Of a DNA stretch of 64,000 nt, positions 18,221-26,651 are shown in pieces. The DNA is from Kushneria marisflavi (GTDB lineage: Bacteria; Pseudomonadota; Gammaproteobacteria; Pseudomonadales; Halomonadaceae): the NCBI RefSeq assembly GCF_002157205.1, contig NZ_CP021358.1:1364001-1428000 (forward strand), given 5' to 3'. The position numbers were made by a program, and so were the translations under genes. How positions within the stretch are numbered: position 1 is the stretch's first letter; each line of letters opens with the position of its first letter. A model generated the notes under the pieces. The model was given only the letters and a program-made list of their open reading frames with translations, did not search any database and was not told where the DNA came from.

Positions 18221-19723
18221 GTGTCCGATCAGATTGCCATTACCGACCTCCCCTCTCTTGATGACCTTTTCGCCTCGCCGCTGTCCCAGCTGATCGAGGA
18301 GATGAAAGAGGGCGTGCTCCTGCTGGATCACGACGGAGCGCTGCGCTGGGCCAATCGGGCGGCGCTGGCGATGCATGACGTCGAGCGTGTCGATGCGCTG
18401 GGTGCCAGCATTGATGAGTATCGTCAGCGCTTTCAGGTGCGCTTGAAGACGCCACATGACTATCCGATACCGCCTGCCGTTCAGCTACTGGCGGGGATGC
18501 CCTTCGATAACGTCGTGTTTGAGATCATGTTGCCCGGTCAGACCGATCAGCTGCGGATGCATCGCTCGCGCGGCCGGGTCCTGAGTCTCGATTCGAGTAC
18601 GCATGTGGCCGCCCTGATTGTCGAGGACATCACGGAGCTTGCCAGCGCCGAGGAGCGCTTTGAAAAGTCATTCAACATCAATCCGGCGCCGGCCCTGATC
18701 TGTCGACTCAACGATCAGCATTTCATTCGCGCCAATCAGGGCTTTCTGGACATGACCGGATTGAGCGAGAGGGACGTGCTGGGAAAGACCCTCCACGAAC
18801 TGGATGTCTTTGCCGGCGCCGAGCAGCGGGAGCAGGCGCTTCGTCGACTCGAGGAAGGCCTGACGATCACGCCGATGGAAGCCGTCCTGCACTGCGAATC
18901 GACAGGAATAAGCCGGTGCGTGGTGGTTGCCGGCCAGCCGATCGAGGTCAATCACGAGACCTGCATGCTACTGACCTTTACCGACCTCGAACCAATCCGA
19001 CGAGCCCAGAACGCCCTGCGGCGCAGCGAAGCCCAGTTTTCAACGCTGTTTCATCTGTCACCGGTGCCGACGGCACTGGCCGATCATCACACCCTGTCGC
19101 TGCTTGAGGTCAACGAGGCCTTTAACAGCGCACTGGGACATGACACCCGAGTAACTGCTACCGAATCGCTGACACAGTATGCGCCGCTACCGGCTGCCGT
19201 TCGTCGCCGCATTCTCTCGGCGCTGGCGTCCGGCGACACCATCAGCGGTCTTGAAAGCAACGTTATCGTGCCAGGCGGTGAGTATCTGACCTGGCTGATC
19301 TCGGCCACCATGGTGAGCGTTGACGAACAGGACCGGGTGCTGTTGACGCTGGTCGACATTACCGAGCGCAAGCGCAGTGAGGCAGAGCTTTTTGCCGCCA
19401 TTGATACCGTCATGCAGGATGCGTCATGGTTCACGCGCACGCTGGTCGACAAGCTGGCCAGCGTACGCCATGCCCACCGGCCAGAACCGGTCATGACATC
19501 GACCATCAGCCTCAGCCAGCGCGAGCGCGATGTGCTGGTGCTGCTGTGTCAGGGGCGCTCGGACAAGCGCATCGCCACCGAGCTGTCACTGGCCCACAGC
19601 ACGGTGCGCAATTACATTGCCTCGCTGTATCGCAAGCTGGGCGTTCACAGCCGCAGCGAGGCGATCATCATCGCCCGTCAACAGGGGCTGGATGTCGCCC
19701 CGGAAACAAAAAAGAGTTCATGA
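18221..19723 (+). CDS. PAS-domain sensor with LuxR-type HTH
   Basis: About 500 residues: three PAS-like segments (roughly residues 15-135, 145-260 and 270-390), then a LuxR/FixJ helix-turn-helix at the C-terminus beginning LSQRERDVLVLLCQGRSDK and containing HSTVRNYIASLYRKLGV. It has no kinase or receiver domain and no membrane helix, so it is a one-component cytosolic sensor-regulator. A GTG at 18221 with GGGAG at 5 bp is the best start; an ATG at 18185 lacks a binding site. The target genes are unknown. Confidence 0.85.
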   Translation: MSDQIAITDLPSLDDLFASPLSQLIEEMKEGVLLLDHDGALRWANRAALAMHDVERVDALGASIDEYRQRFQVRLKTPHDYPIPPAVQLLAGMPFDNVVFEIMLPGQTDQLRMHRSRGRVLSLDSSTHVAALIVEDITELASAEERFEKSFNINPAPALICRLNDQHFIRANQGFLDMTGLSERDVLGKTLHELDVFAGAEQREQALRRLEEGLTITPMEAVLHCESTGISRCVVVAGQPIEVNHETCMLLTFTDLEPIRRAQNALRRSEAQFSTLFHLSPVPTALADHHTLSLLEVNEAFNSALGHDTRVTATESLTQYAPLPAAVRRRILSALASGDTISGLESNVIVPGGEYLTWLISATMVSVDEQDRVLLTLVDITERKRSEAELFAAIDTVMQDASWFTRTLVDKLASVRHAHRPEPVMTSTISLSQRERDVLVLLCQGRSDKRIATELSLAHSTVRNYIASLYRKLGVHSRSEAIIIARQQGLDVAPETKKSS

Positions 19724-20042
19724 CGCCCCGTGTGAGTAACGCAGCCGGTCCTGCAAATGCACCTGGGATATCCGTACATCTGCATCTATTTGGACCGGTG
19801 ATAAAAGCGATATATTTTTAATGGCTTGAGGGGGTACCAGGACGGTACCCGGACAGAAGGACCTGACCGATGAAGGGATTCATATTCCTCATGTTCGGCG
19901 CCTGTTCGGGTGACCAGAGGTGTCCGCCAAAGGGAGACAGGACGCGGCAGGGATGCAGACCGCGTCGACCCGACAGAGCTCAGGGATGAGCGCCATGGCA
20001 GGACGTCATGGCTGTCAACGAGGACACTGTCGGGTCATCCCT
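19724..20042. other. Intergenic region between PAS-LuxR and thioredoxin-like genes
   Basis: About 320 bp without a convincing gene. It contains an inverted repeat GGGTACC-AGGAC-GGTACCC at 19832-19850 and an AGAAGGA-preceded 39-codon ORF (19870-19989) whose codon use is poor. Confidence 0.4.
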
Positions 20043-20396
20043 CTAAATACCGTCGTCCATCCCGGTTGCAGACGAATCATCCCGCAAAACATGCTCAAGC
20101 GCGGCTTCAAGCATCTGGCGCGACTCAGGGCGCACGCAACGTGTCCGCTCCTGACCATCCCTTAAAAAGATCAGCGTCGGCCAGAGTTTGACCTGATAGC
20201 TTCGCCCCAGCCGTTTGCCCTTGCCATCCTCGACACGGACGTGGCGCACCCCGGGCGCCTGATCAATCACCTGTCTGATCAGCGGCTGTGCCGCCTGGCA
20301 ATAGCCACACCATGGCGTCCCGAATTCCACCACGACCGCCCCCTGACTGACATCAAGCTCAAGACGCTCGGGGACAACGCTATCGGGCATGGTCAT
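20043..20396 (-). CDS. Thioredoxin-family protein
   Basis: A 117-residue thioredoxin fold with the redox pair in FGTPWCGYCQAAQP, the cis-proline region KLWPTLIFLRDG and no signal peptide, so it is cytosolic. The active-site dipeptide is GY instead of the GP of thioredoxin 1, which points to a specialised thiol reductase. The start at 20396 has GGAG at 8 bp. Confidence 0.87.
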   Translation of the reverse strand: MTMPDSVVPERLELDVSQGAVVVEFGTPWCGYCQAAQPLIRQVIDQAPGVRHVRVEDGKGKRLGRSYQVKLWPTLIFLRDGQERTRCVRPESRQMLEAALEHVLRDDSSATGMDDGI

Positions 20397-20493
20397 GAAG
20401 GCTCTCCTGTCTGAGCAGAGCCCTGGCTGCTGCAGGCTCCAATGCATTGATGTTCGTACCGAAAGCGACAGTATGGTTTCAAATGAGGCCGTC

Positions 20494-21414
20494 TCATTGG
20501 GCCCCGCGCATTTTCTTCACCAGTGTGACCGCGCCCAGAATCACCCCACCCAGCACCAGCCCGACCAGCATGTTGATCAGCGTTGGGGTGATCGGCTGCA
20601 AAATGACGCCTACACCGGGGATATCGCCCTCGGCCAGCGTCAACGCCTGTATGGCGTGATGCAGCACCGGTATGCCATGGGTCAGAATACCGCCGCCCAC
20701 CATGAACATTGCCGCTGTCCCGGCGACGGATAAAAACTTCATCAGCCAGGGCGCCACCCAGAGAATGCCCCGCCCTATCTTCTGGACCATGGCGCTGCCG
20801 AGACGACTCAGATAAAGCCCCAGATCATCCAGCTTGACGATGGCGGCCACCAGCCCATAAACCCCCAGTGTCATGGCCACGGCAATGATCGACAGCACCA
20901 CGGCCTGCTGCATGAAGGCCGCCTCGGCCACCGTTCCCAGGGTGATGGCAATGATTTCTGCCGACAAAATGAAATCGGTGCGAACGGCCCCCTTGATACG
21001 CTGCTTTTCGAACGCGGCCTGCTCCTCGGCAGAGCGCTCGGTCGGTGCAGCGTCCTTCTTTTTGGCATCGGGGTGGCGGTACTTATGCCAGGCGTGGGCC
21101 AGCTTTTCTACGCCCTCATAACTCAGATAGGCACCACCCAGCATGAGCAGCGGCGTTACCAGCCAGGGGGCAAAGGCACTGATCAAAAGCGCTGCCGGCA
21201 CCAGCATCAGCTTGTTGAGCAGCGACCCCTTGCAGACCGCCCAGACAATCGGAAGCTCCCGGTCGGCGCGCACGCCGGTGACCTGCTGAGCATTCAGCGC
21301 CAGATCATCCCCCAGAACGCCCGTGGTTTTTTTGGCCGCCACCTTGGTCATGACAGACACGTCATCCATCAGGGCAGCAATATCATCAAGCAGGGTCAAC
21401 AGGCTGGCAGCCAC
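20494..21414 (-). CDS. DUF808 (YedI-like) inner-membrane protein
   Basis: 306 residues matching the DUF808/YedI family: [20 protein letters not shown] at the start, [29 protein letters not shown], and five or six hydrophobic helices. Function in the family is unknown. It is the full expected length and stands alone, same strand as the thioredoxin gene 100 bp downstream. Confidence 0.9.
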   Translation of the reverse strand: MAASLLTLLDDIAALMDDVSVMTKVAAKKTTGVLGDDLALNAQQVTGVRADRELPIVWAVCKGSLLNKLMLVPAALLISAFAPWLVTPLLMLGGAYLSYEGVEKLAHAWHKYRHPDAKKKDAAPTERSAEEQAAFEKQRIKGAVRTDFILSAEIIAITLGTVAEAAFMQQAVVLSIIAVAMTLGVYGLVAAIVKLDDLGLYLSRLGSAMVQKIGRGILWVAPWLMKFLSVAGTAAMFMVGGGILTHGIPVLHHAIQALTLAEGDIPGVGVILQPITPTLINMLVGLVLGGVILGAVTLVKKMRGAQ

Positions 21415-21494
21415 GGTACTTCCTCATTGGGATGGTCATGGCAAGCTTAGAGCATATGGGCGCGGGTCACCCGATCAAAAGAAAGTGATACATG

Positions 21495-22736
21495 TCATGG
21501 CACCATCCATTCACGTCCCTTGAGCATCATCTGCCAGTAGATGACCGGCATGACATGCGCCTTGAGCTGCCAGGCCAGTGCCGTGGCGCGCTGGCCATCG
21601 TTGAGCCAGTCCGGGAGGGTCGGCATGAGCTCGCCGCCATATCCGAATTCAGCCAGCACTACCCGACCACGCGAGACCGTCAGCGGACAGGCGCCATAGC
21701 CCTGATAACGCGCCGACAGGGACTCGCCCTGCAGATAGGCCACGACATTGTCGGCCACGATCGGGGCCTGCACCCGTACGGCCGCCGCCGTCTTGGCATT
21801 GGGGGTCGCGCTAACGTCACCGGCACCGAACACGGCAGGATAGCGCAGGTGCTGTAGCGTATTGGGGTGGAGATCAAGCCAGCCGGCATCGTTGGCAAGC
21901 AGGCTGTCACGAATCAGCGCCGGGGCGCGCTGCGGAGGCACGACATGAAGCATGTCAAAGGACTCGACATGTTCACGCTGCCCCCCATCAGCATCGTGAA
22001 TCAGAAAGTGTGCCTGCTGACTGGGCCCATCCACAGCCATCAGCTGCTGATGAAATTCAAGGCCGATGCCATAGCGCTCGACCTGTTCCATTAGAGCCGG
22101 AATATAGGCCGGTACGCCAAACAGCGCGCCACCAGCATTGTGAAAGGACACATTGATACCTGCCAGCACCCCACGACGACGCCAGTGATCGCAGGCCAGA
22201 TACATCGCCTTTTGTGGCGCGCCGGCACACTTGATCGGCATGGCCGGCTGGGTAAACAGTGCCCGCCCCTGGCGCAATTGTTGCACCAGCGACCAGGTAT
22301 AGGGCGCCAGATCGAAGCGGTAATTGGATGTGACGCCATACTCTCCCAGCGTTCCAGCCAGTCCGTCGATGGCGTCCCAGTGAAGCTCAAGCCCCGGTAC
22401 GACCACCAGCGCGCGATAGCCGAGCGTGCGGGCATCCTCCAGACGTACAAGGCATCGAGCCGGGTCGATACCTGCCGCCGGGCAGGGGTAATGTGCGACG
22501 CCCTCCGGCAAAACCTCCGCCATCGACCGCCTGGTCTGGTCTGCATCGAATACCCCACCGCCTACCAGCGTCCAGCCCGGCTGATAATAGTGCTCGGAGG
22601 CCGGGTCGATAAGCGCGATATCAAGGCGTGCATTGCGCTGGCGAAGCCCCTGGGCAATGGCAATGCCGGCAGCGCCGGCACCGATGATGACCACATCATG
22701 ATGTAATTCTGGAGCCCCCGGGGCCTTGCCTGTCAT
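21495..22736 (-). CDS. Sulfide:quinone oxidoreductase, type II-like
   Basis: About 413 residues with an N-terminal FAD-binding VVIIGAGAAGIAIAQGL. The redox cysteines of type II SQR appear in PIKCAGAPQKAMYL and YGACPLTVSRGRVVL, and a third cysteine lies in YLACDHW. This enzyme oxidises sulfide to sulfane sulfur and passes electrons to quinone at the membrane. The ATG at 22736 has GGAG at 5 bp and is preferred to the GTG at 22742. No persulfide dioxygenase or rhodanese is adjacent, so the role may be sulfide detoxification. Confidence 0.87.
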   Translation of the reverse strand: MTGKAPGAPELHHDVVIIGAGAAGIAIAQGLRQRNARLDIALIDPASEHYYQPGWTLVGGGVFDADQTRRSMAEVLPEGVAHYPCPAAGIDPARCLVRLEDARTLGYRALVVVPGLELHWDAIDGLAGTLGEYGVTSNYRFDLAPYTWSLVQQLRQGRALFTQPAMPIKCAGAPQKAMYLACDHWRRRGVLAGINVSFHNAGGALFGVPAYIPALMEQVERYGIGLEFHQQLMAVDGPSQQAHFLIHDADGGQREHVESFDMLHVVPPQRAPALIRDSLLANDAGWLDLHPNTLQHLRYPAVFGAGDVSATPNAKTAAAVRVQAPIVADNVVAYLQGESLSARYQGYGACPLTVSRGRVVLAEFGYGGELMPTLPDWLNDGQRATALAWQLKAHVMPVIYWQMMLKGREWMVP

Positions 22737-22937
22737 GATCACTCCATGGCTGTGTCATACATGAGATATTGAAACAGGGTGTCAGAAGCGCTCACATGGC
22801 GCGCCCTGATCATGCCCCCTGCTTTCGCAGCATCAACATCTTTGCATGAATAATCTCTTATTAAAAATTGATCAATATATCGACAGGCTCAGGGCGCCTC
22901 ATGCCGGCCATGAAGACGAGTTGAGCAAGGCCGGGAA

Positions 22938-23816
22938 CTATCTGTCCTGAATCGGCTCGGCTGAACGCGAGGTGAGTGTGGTGCCCATCGAGGCGGCAAT
23001 AATGGTGCCGATGGCCAGCCACTGCAGCACCGAGAGCTGCTGACCGAGAAACACCAGCCCTGATAGCGCGCCAAGGGCCGGTTCCAGGCTCATCAACGTG
23101 CCGAACATGTGGGTTGGCATGCGTGATAGTGCAAACATTTCAAGGGTATAGGGCAATGCCGTGGAGAGTAATCCCACGACAAGCCCTACGGACAGCACCA
23201 CCGGTGAAAGAAGTGCAGTGCCCGCCTCCATCACACCGATCGGTACAATGGCGATCGCCGCAATGGTGATGCCCAGTGCCGCACTCTGGGTACCATTACC
23301 ACTGCCGGCACGACGCCCGAACAAAATATAGAGCGCCCAGCAGACGCCAGCGCCCAGCGCACACAGCGCGCCGCGAAGATCGATACCGTGCTCAAGGCTT
23401 TTGTCCGGCCATAAAAGAATGGCAAGTCCCAGTACTGCCAGCGCCACCCAGGCCAGATCACGCGGCCGGCGCGAGGTAAATACGGCGACTGCCAACGGCC
23501 CGGTAAATTCAAGCGCCACGGCAATGCCCAGCGGGACGGTCACCAGCGCCTGATAAAGTAGAAAGTTCATCATTCCCATCGCCAGGCCGTAAACAGCGAT
23601 CGCCTTCCATGCGCGGCGCGTCACCGGCTGACGCCATGGTCGAAAGACCATCAGCATCACGATGGCGGCCAGCGACAGACGAACGGAGGTGGCCCCGGAG
23701 GCACCTATCAAGGGAAAGAGCTGCTGGGCAAGAGAAGCGCCGCTCTGAATCGAGCTCATGGCGACCAGTAGCAGGGCCACCGGCAGCAGGCGTTGAACGG
23801 CAGACGGCATTAACAT
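22938..23816 (-). CDS. rhtA: EamA-family exporter, RhtA-like
   Basis: 292 residues with ten predicted membrane helices in two EamA repeats. RhtA-type motifs include SIQSGASLAQQLFPLIG, FTGPLAVAV and ALPYTLEMFALSRMP. RhtA exports threonine and homoserine in E. coli. It stands alone; no clear ribosome binding site is visible for either of the two nearby ATGs (23816, 23810). Confidence 0.83.
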   Translation of the reverse strand: MLMPSAVQRLLPVALLLVAMSSIQSGASLAQQLFPLIGASGATSVRLSLAAIVMLMVFRPWRQPVTRRAWKAIAVYGLAMGMMNFLLYQALVTVPLGIAVALEFTGPLAVAVFTSRRPRDLAWVALAVLGLAILLWPDKSLEHGIDLRGALCALGAGVCWALYILFGRRAGSGNGTQSAALGITIAAIAIVPIGVMEAGTALLSPVVLSVGLVVGLLSTALPYTLEMFALSRMPTHMFGTLMSLEPALGALSGLVFLGQQLSVLQWLAIGTIIAASMGTTLTSRSAEPIQDR

Positions 23817-24013
23817 TCATCCCGAAAAGGTCATAAAAAGGCAGAATGCGGCAGTCGTTCACCGCATTGATCACGTCTCATGGTAACCGCCCTGAAACCT
23901 TAGAGGGGCGAAGGACGTCATCGAAGGCTCGAGTCCGTCGCCCCGAGCCATGCAGGCGTCGCCACCGGTCATGTTCAAACATCAGCGCTGAAGGCCCGGC
24001 GCCCCCAAAACGC

Positions 24014-24511
24014 TCAGCAGGGCGCGACCTCTTCGTGATAGATCTCAAAACCGCGCTTTTGATAGTTCTCCAGCGCCGCCGGATGATCCAGCGAACAGGT
24101 ATGCAGCCACACTCGATCGGTGCCCGGCCAGCGCCAGGCCTGATCGATGGCATGACTCAAAAGCCCCGCGCCGAACCCCATACCGATAAACGTCTCCACC
24201 AGTCCGAAATAGAGAATCTCGACGTTGACGCCATCAGGGCGATACAGCTCGTAGTAGCCAGCCACGGCGCCGCGATAATAGGCCACGAAGGTGCGATGGG
24301 CGTCGCTTTCGACCATCGCACGCCACTCGTTCTGATCGCCCTCGAGCATTTCGCTCCACTGCCACTGCGTACCAACCAGCCGATAGAGAAAGCGGTTCAG
24401 TTCAAACTGGGGGATCTCACACTCGACCACGCCGAGCGTTTCGGGCATCGCCCGGGCGTGATGAGCCTTCGGGTCACGCATTTCAAGATACCAGATGATC
24501 TGTTCAGCCAT
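24014..24511 (-). CDS. GNAT-family N-acetyltransferase
   Basis: About 165 residues with a GNAT fold: VEILYFGLVETFIGMGFGAGLL gives the acetyl-CoA-binding turn (normally R/Q-x-x-G-x-G/A; here IGMGFGAG), then LHTCSLDHPAALENYQKRGFEIYHEE. The substrate is unknown. Its start at 24511 overlaps the upstream OsmC-family stop by 8 bp, so the two are a coupled operon. Confidence 0.83.
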   Translation of the reverse strand: MAEQIIWYLEMRDPKAHHARAMPETLGVVECEIPQFELNRFLYRLVGTQWQWSEMLEGDQNEWRAMVESDAHRTFVAYYRGAVAGYYELYRPDGVNVEILYFGLVETFIGMGFGAGLLSHAIDQAWRWPGTDRVWLHTCSLDHPAALENYQKRGFEIYHEEVAPC

Positions 24512-24983
24512 GACAGGTGCCCTTTCTGGAAAATATCGGCTGGCATTCAACGCTGAAATTGACCGAATTGGCGATAAAACATTTCTCGTGGGCCCTCTCG
24601 TGCAGTTCGAGCGCGAGGGATTCGCTGCTGTCCGCGCTCAGAGTAATGTGCGGGCGCAGGGTCACCCTGGTAAATCGGCCGAGCGCGGCATCCATCTCGC
24701 CGTCGACATGATCATCGTAGGCCAGCACGACCACGCCCGCCTCGGCGCACAGATGCAGATACCAGAGCTTGTGACAGGCCGACAGCGAGCCGACCAACAG
24801 CTCCTCGGGGTTCCAGCGATCGGCATTGCCCAGAAAGGCCGGATCGGCAGACCCCTCAATGGGGGCCTTGCCGGGAGCGCTCAGCTGATGCTCACGCCCG
24901 TAGTCGCGATAGCCGGTCGTGCCGGTGTCCCGACAGCCCTGCCACTGCACCCTGACCTGATAGTGATGTTGCTGCCCTGCCAT
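24504..24983 (-). CDS. OsmC-family peroxiredoxin-like protein
   Basis: 159 residues of the OsmC/Ohr superfamily. The peroxidatic cysteine lies in LSACHKLWYLHLC and the resolving cysteine in HEKCFIANSV, which fits thiol-dependent reduction of organic hydroperoxides. PAFLGNADRWNPEELLVGSLSA is a typical active-site loop. It is the first gene of a two-gene operon with the acetyltransferase. Confidence 0.88.
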   Translation of the reverse strand: MAGQQHHYQVRVQWQGCRDTGTTGYRDYGREHQLSAPGKAPIEGSADPAFLGNADRWNPEELLVGSLSACHKLWYLHLCAEAGVVVLAYDDHVDGEMDAALGRFTRVTLRPHITLSADSSESLALELHERAHEKCFIANSVNFSVECQPIFSRKGTCHG

Positions 24984-25186
24984 GTCATCGGCTCCGCGCT
25001 CATGAGTAAGGGCTTATCATCGCCATTTTGAGCGCTAGCGTCGATCATATCCGGGCGGCCCGGTCACAGTACCCACCACACTTCAGATGGCGGCTCACCA
25101 TCATGATGAAAGTCAAACCGGTGACGGCACCCCCATGGATAAACGCACTACACTCACGACCGTCAACATCATTTTCAGGGACGCCC

Positions 25187-25828
25187 ATGCTGGACAGAAA
25201 GATCCCCTTCCCGGCCTTTGCACTGCTTTTCATGGTCGCGGGTGCGACGGATGCGCTCATTTACCTGCACAGCCGTGATCTGCTGGCGGTCTACATGACC
25301 GGCAACAGTTCTCACATTGGGCGACATATCGGCGAGGGGGACTGGGCCGGCATCGCCCCGCTGGCGGCCATTATTGCGGCCTTTTTCGGTGCCACCACGC
25401 TGGGGGCCTGGATCGGGATGCGGGTCGGGCGCTGGCGGCCCACGGTCATTCTGGTCCTTGCCGCCCTGTCCATGAGCGTGGCCATGCCCTTTGCCCACGG
25501 CGAAGAATATCCCTTTATCACCGTGCTCTTCATTGCCTCCTCCATGGGCGTGCTCAACCAGGTCAGCGGCAACGAGTCAGGCGTCACCTTCCTCACCGGC
25601 ATGATGATCAGAACCGGTCGGGCCTTTGCACAGGGCGATTTTCGGGCCGGACTGGACGGCCTGTTACGCTGGTGCGCCCTGGTCGCCGGCGCCGCGCTGG
25701 CCATTCCTCTCAACACCCATATGGGCGCCCGGGCCCTGCTGGTCATCGCTGCCATGCTGGCCCTTGGCGCCGTATTCACGCTGTGGAATGCGCTGGTAGG
25801 TCGCCATCGGGCCAGACACTCGACCTGA
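25187..25828 (+). CDS. YoaK/DUF1275 family membrane protein
   Basis: 213 residues with about six membrane helices; typical of DUF1275 are GATDALIYL, YMTGNSSHIG and NQVSGNESGVTFLTGMMIRTGRAF. The ATG at 25187 has AGGGA at 6 bp; a reading that starts at 25028 is not supported. Function in the family is not established. Confidence 0.85.
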   Translation: MLDRKIPFPAFALLFMVAGATDALIYLHSRDLLAVYMTGNSSHIGRHIGEGDWAGIAPLAAIIAAFFGATTLGAWIGMRVGRWRPTVILVLAALSMSVAMPFAHGEEYPFITVLFIASSMGVLNQVSGNESGVTFLTGMMIRTGRAFAQGDFRAGLDGLLRWCALVAGAALAIPLNTHMGARALLVIAAMLALGAVFTLWNALVGRHRARHST

Positions 25829-25943
25829 AGCCCATCGAACGATGTTCGCTCGTTTGTCGGCCTCAAGAGACGCGACCATTGCGCATCAGCAACATGGACC
25901 ACACCGAACTAAAGTCAGAAGGTCCCCCATGGAGGGTACCGAC

Positions 25944-26159
25944 ATGACCTACGCCTACAAACCTGCCTCGCAGGATGCAATGGATGCCACCTCAGCCGCC
26001 GAGACCGAGCAAAGCTTTATCGTCTTTGATGAAGATACCCTCGAACGTGAAGGCATCTATGTCTCCGAACAGGAGGCCAAAAGCCACTGTGACATGCTTA
26101 ACCGCCTTGAAACCGACAACCCCGCCCCGGGCGATGTGCATCCCGAACAGAAGATGTAA
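25944..26159 (+). CDS. Small acidic hypothetical protein
   Basis: 71 residues, acidic, no membrane segment, one cysteine. The ATG at 25944 has a strong GGAGG at 8 bp, the main reason for calling it. I do not recognise the family; the central SFIVFDEDTLEREGIYVSE could be a short beta-alpha unit. It follows the DUF1275 gene by 115 bp. Confidence 0.6.
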   Translation: MTYAYKPASQDAMDATSAAETEQSFIVFDEDTLEREGIYVSEQEAKSHCDMLNRLETDNPAPGDVHPEQKM

Positions 26160-26651
26160 GGCCCAGCGCTGAACGGCGCTTTGACGATTGGCACTTCCCC
26201 GGAAATTGACGATCATCACCGGCAAATCCCTGCATCCATGGAGGACGGCAAACGTTCTCATTACACGCTCCAGTAACACTTATCCTCAAGGGCATGGGCA
26301 CAGGCCTTGATCAGATACTGATGCAGAGCGGTGAGCTTTCCCAGGGATTAATTCTTCTTTCAAACGATGTTAATTGCTCAACATTTATGCGACATTTCTT
26401 ATTCAAGGATGAGCCTCGCCACCATGGGGGCTCTGCACATGGACGTGCTTTTCAATTTCCCTCCTCATGACATGCAATCACCGCACCGGTTTCTGCCACA
26501 CACTGCGCCCATGCAACCCTGGCTCGTTCGAGCTGCCGATGCAGTTCTCCGTTAATCGTCGGATAACTGGTGCTCAGGGCGCCGGCGTTGCGCCCTGATT
26601 AGCGATAAACATTGACGTCGGTGATGGCGGGGTGACTGCGCCACCGGATAA
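26160..26651. other. Gene-free flank at the trailer end of CRISPR array 1
   Basis: About 490 bp with only short ORFs that lack ribosome binding sites or family resemblance. It is somewhat AT-rich in the middle (26340-26410). No remnant cas or transposase sequence is seen. Confidence 0.5.

Noticed and set aside
19832..19850. GGGTACC-AGGAC-GGTACCC as a terminator of the PAS-LuxR gene
   Set aside because: No T-tract follows and it is 109 bp past the stop; function unclear.
19870..19989. 39-codon ORF with AGAAGGA and a lipobox-like LMFGAC
   Set aside because: The rest is rich in rare Arg codons with no resemblance to any family; likely chance.
26367..26555. 62-codon ORF in the flank of array 1
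   Set aside because: No ribosome binding site or recognisable family.
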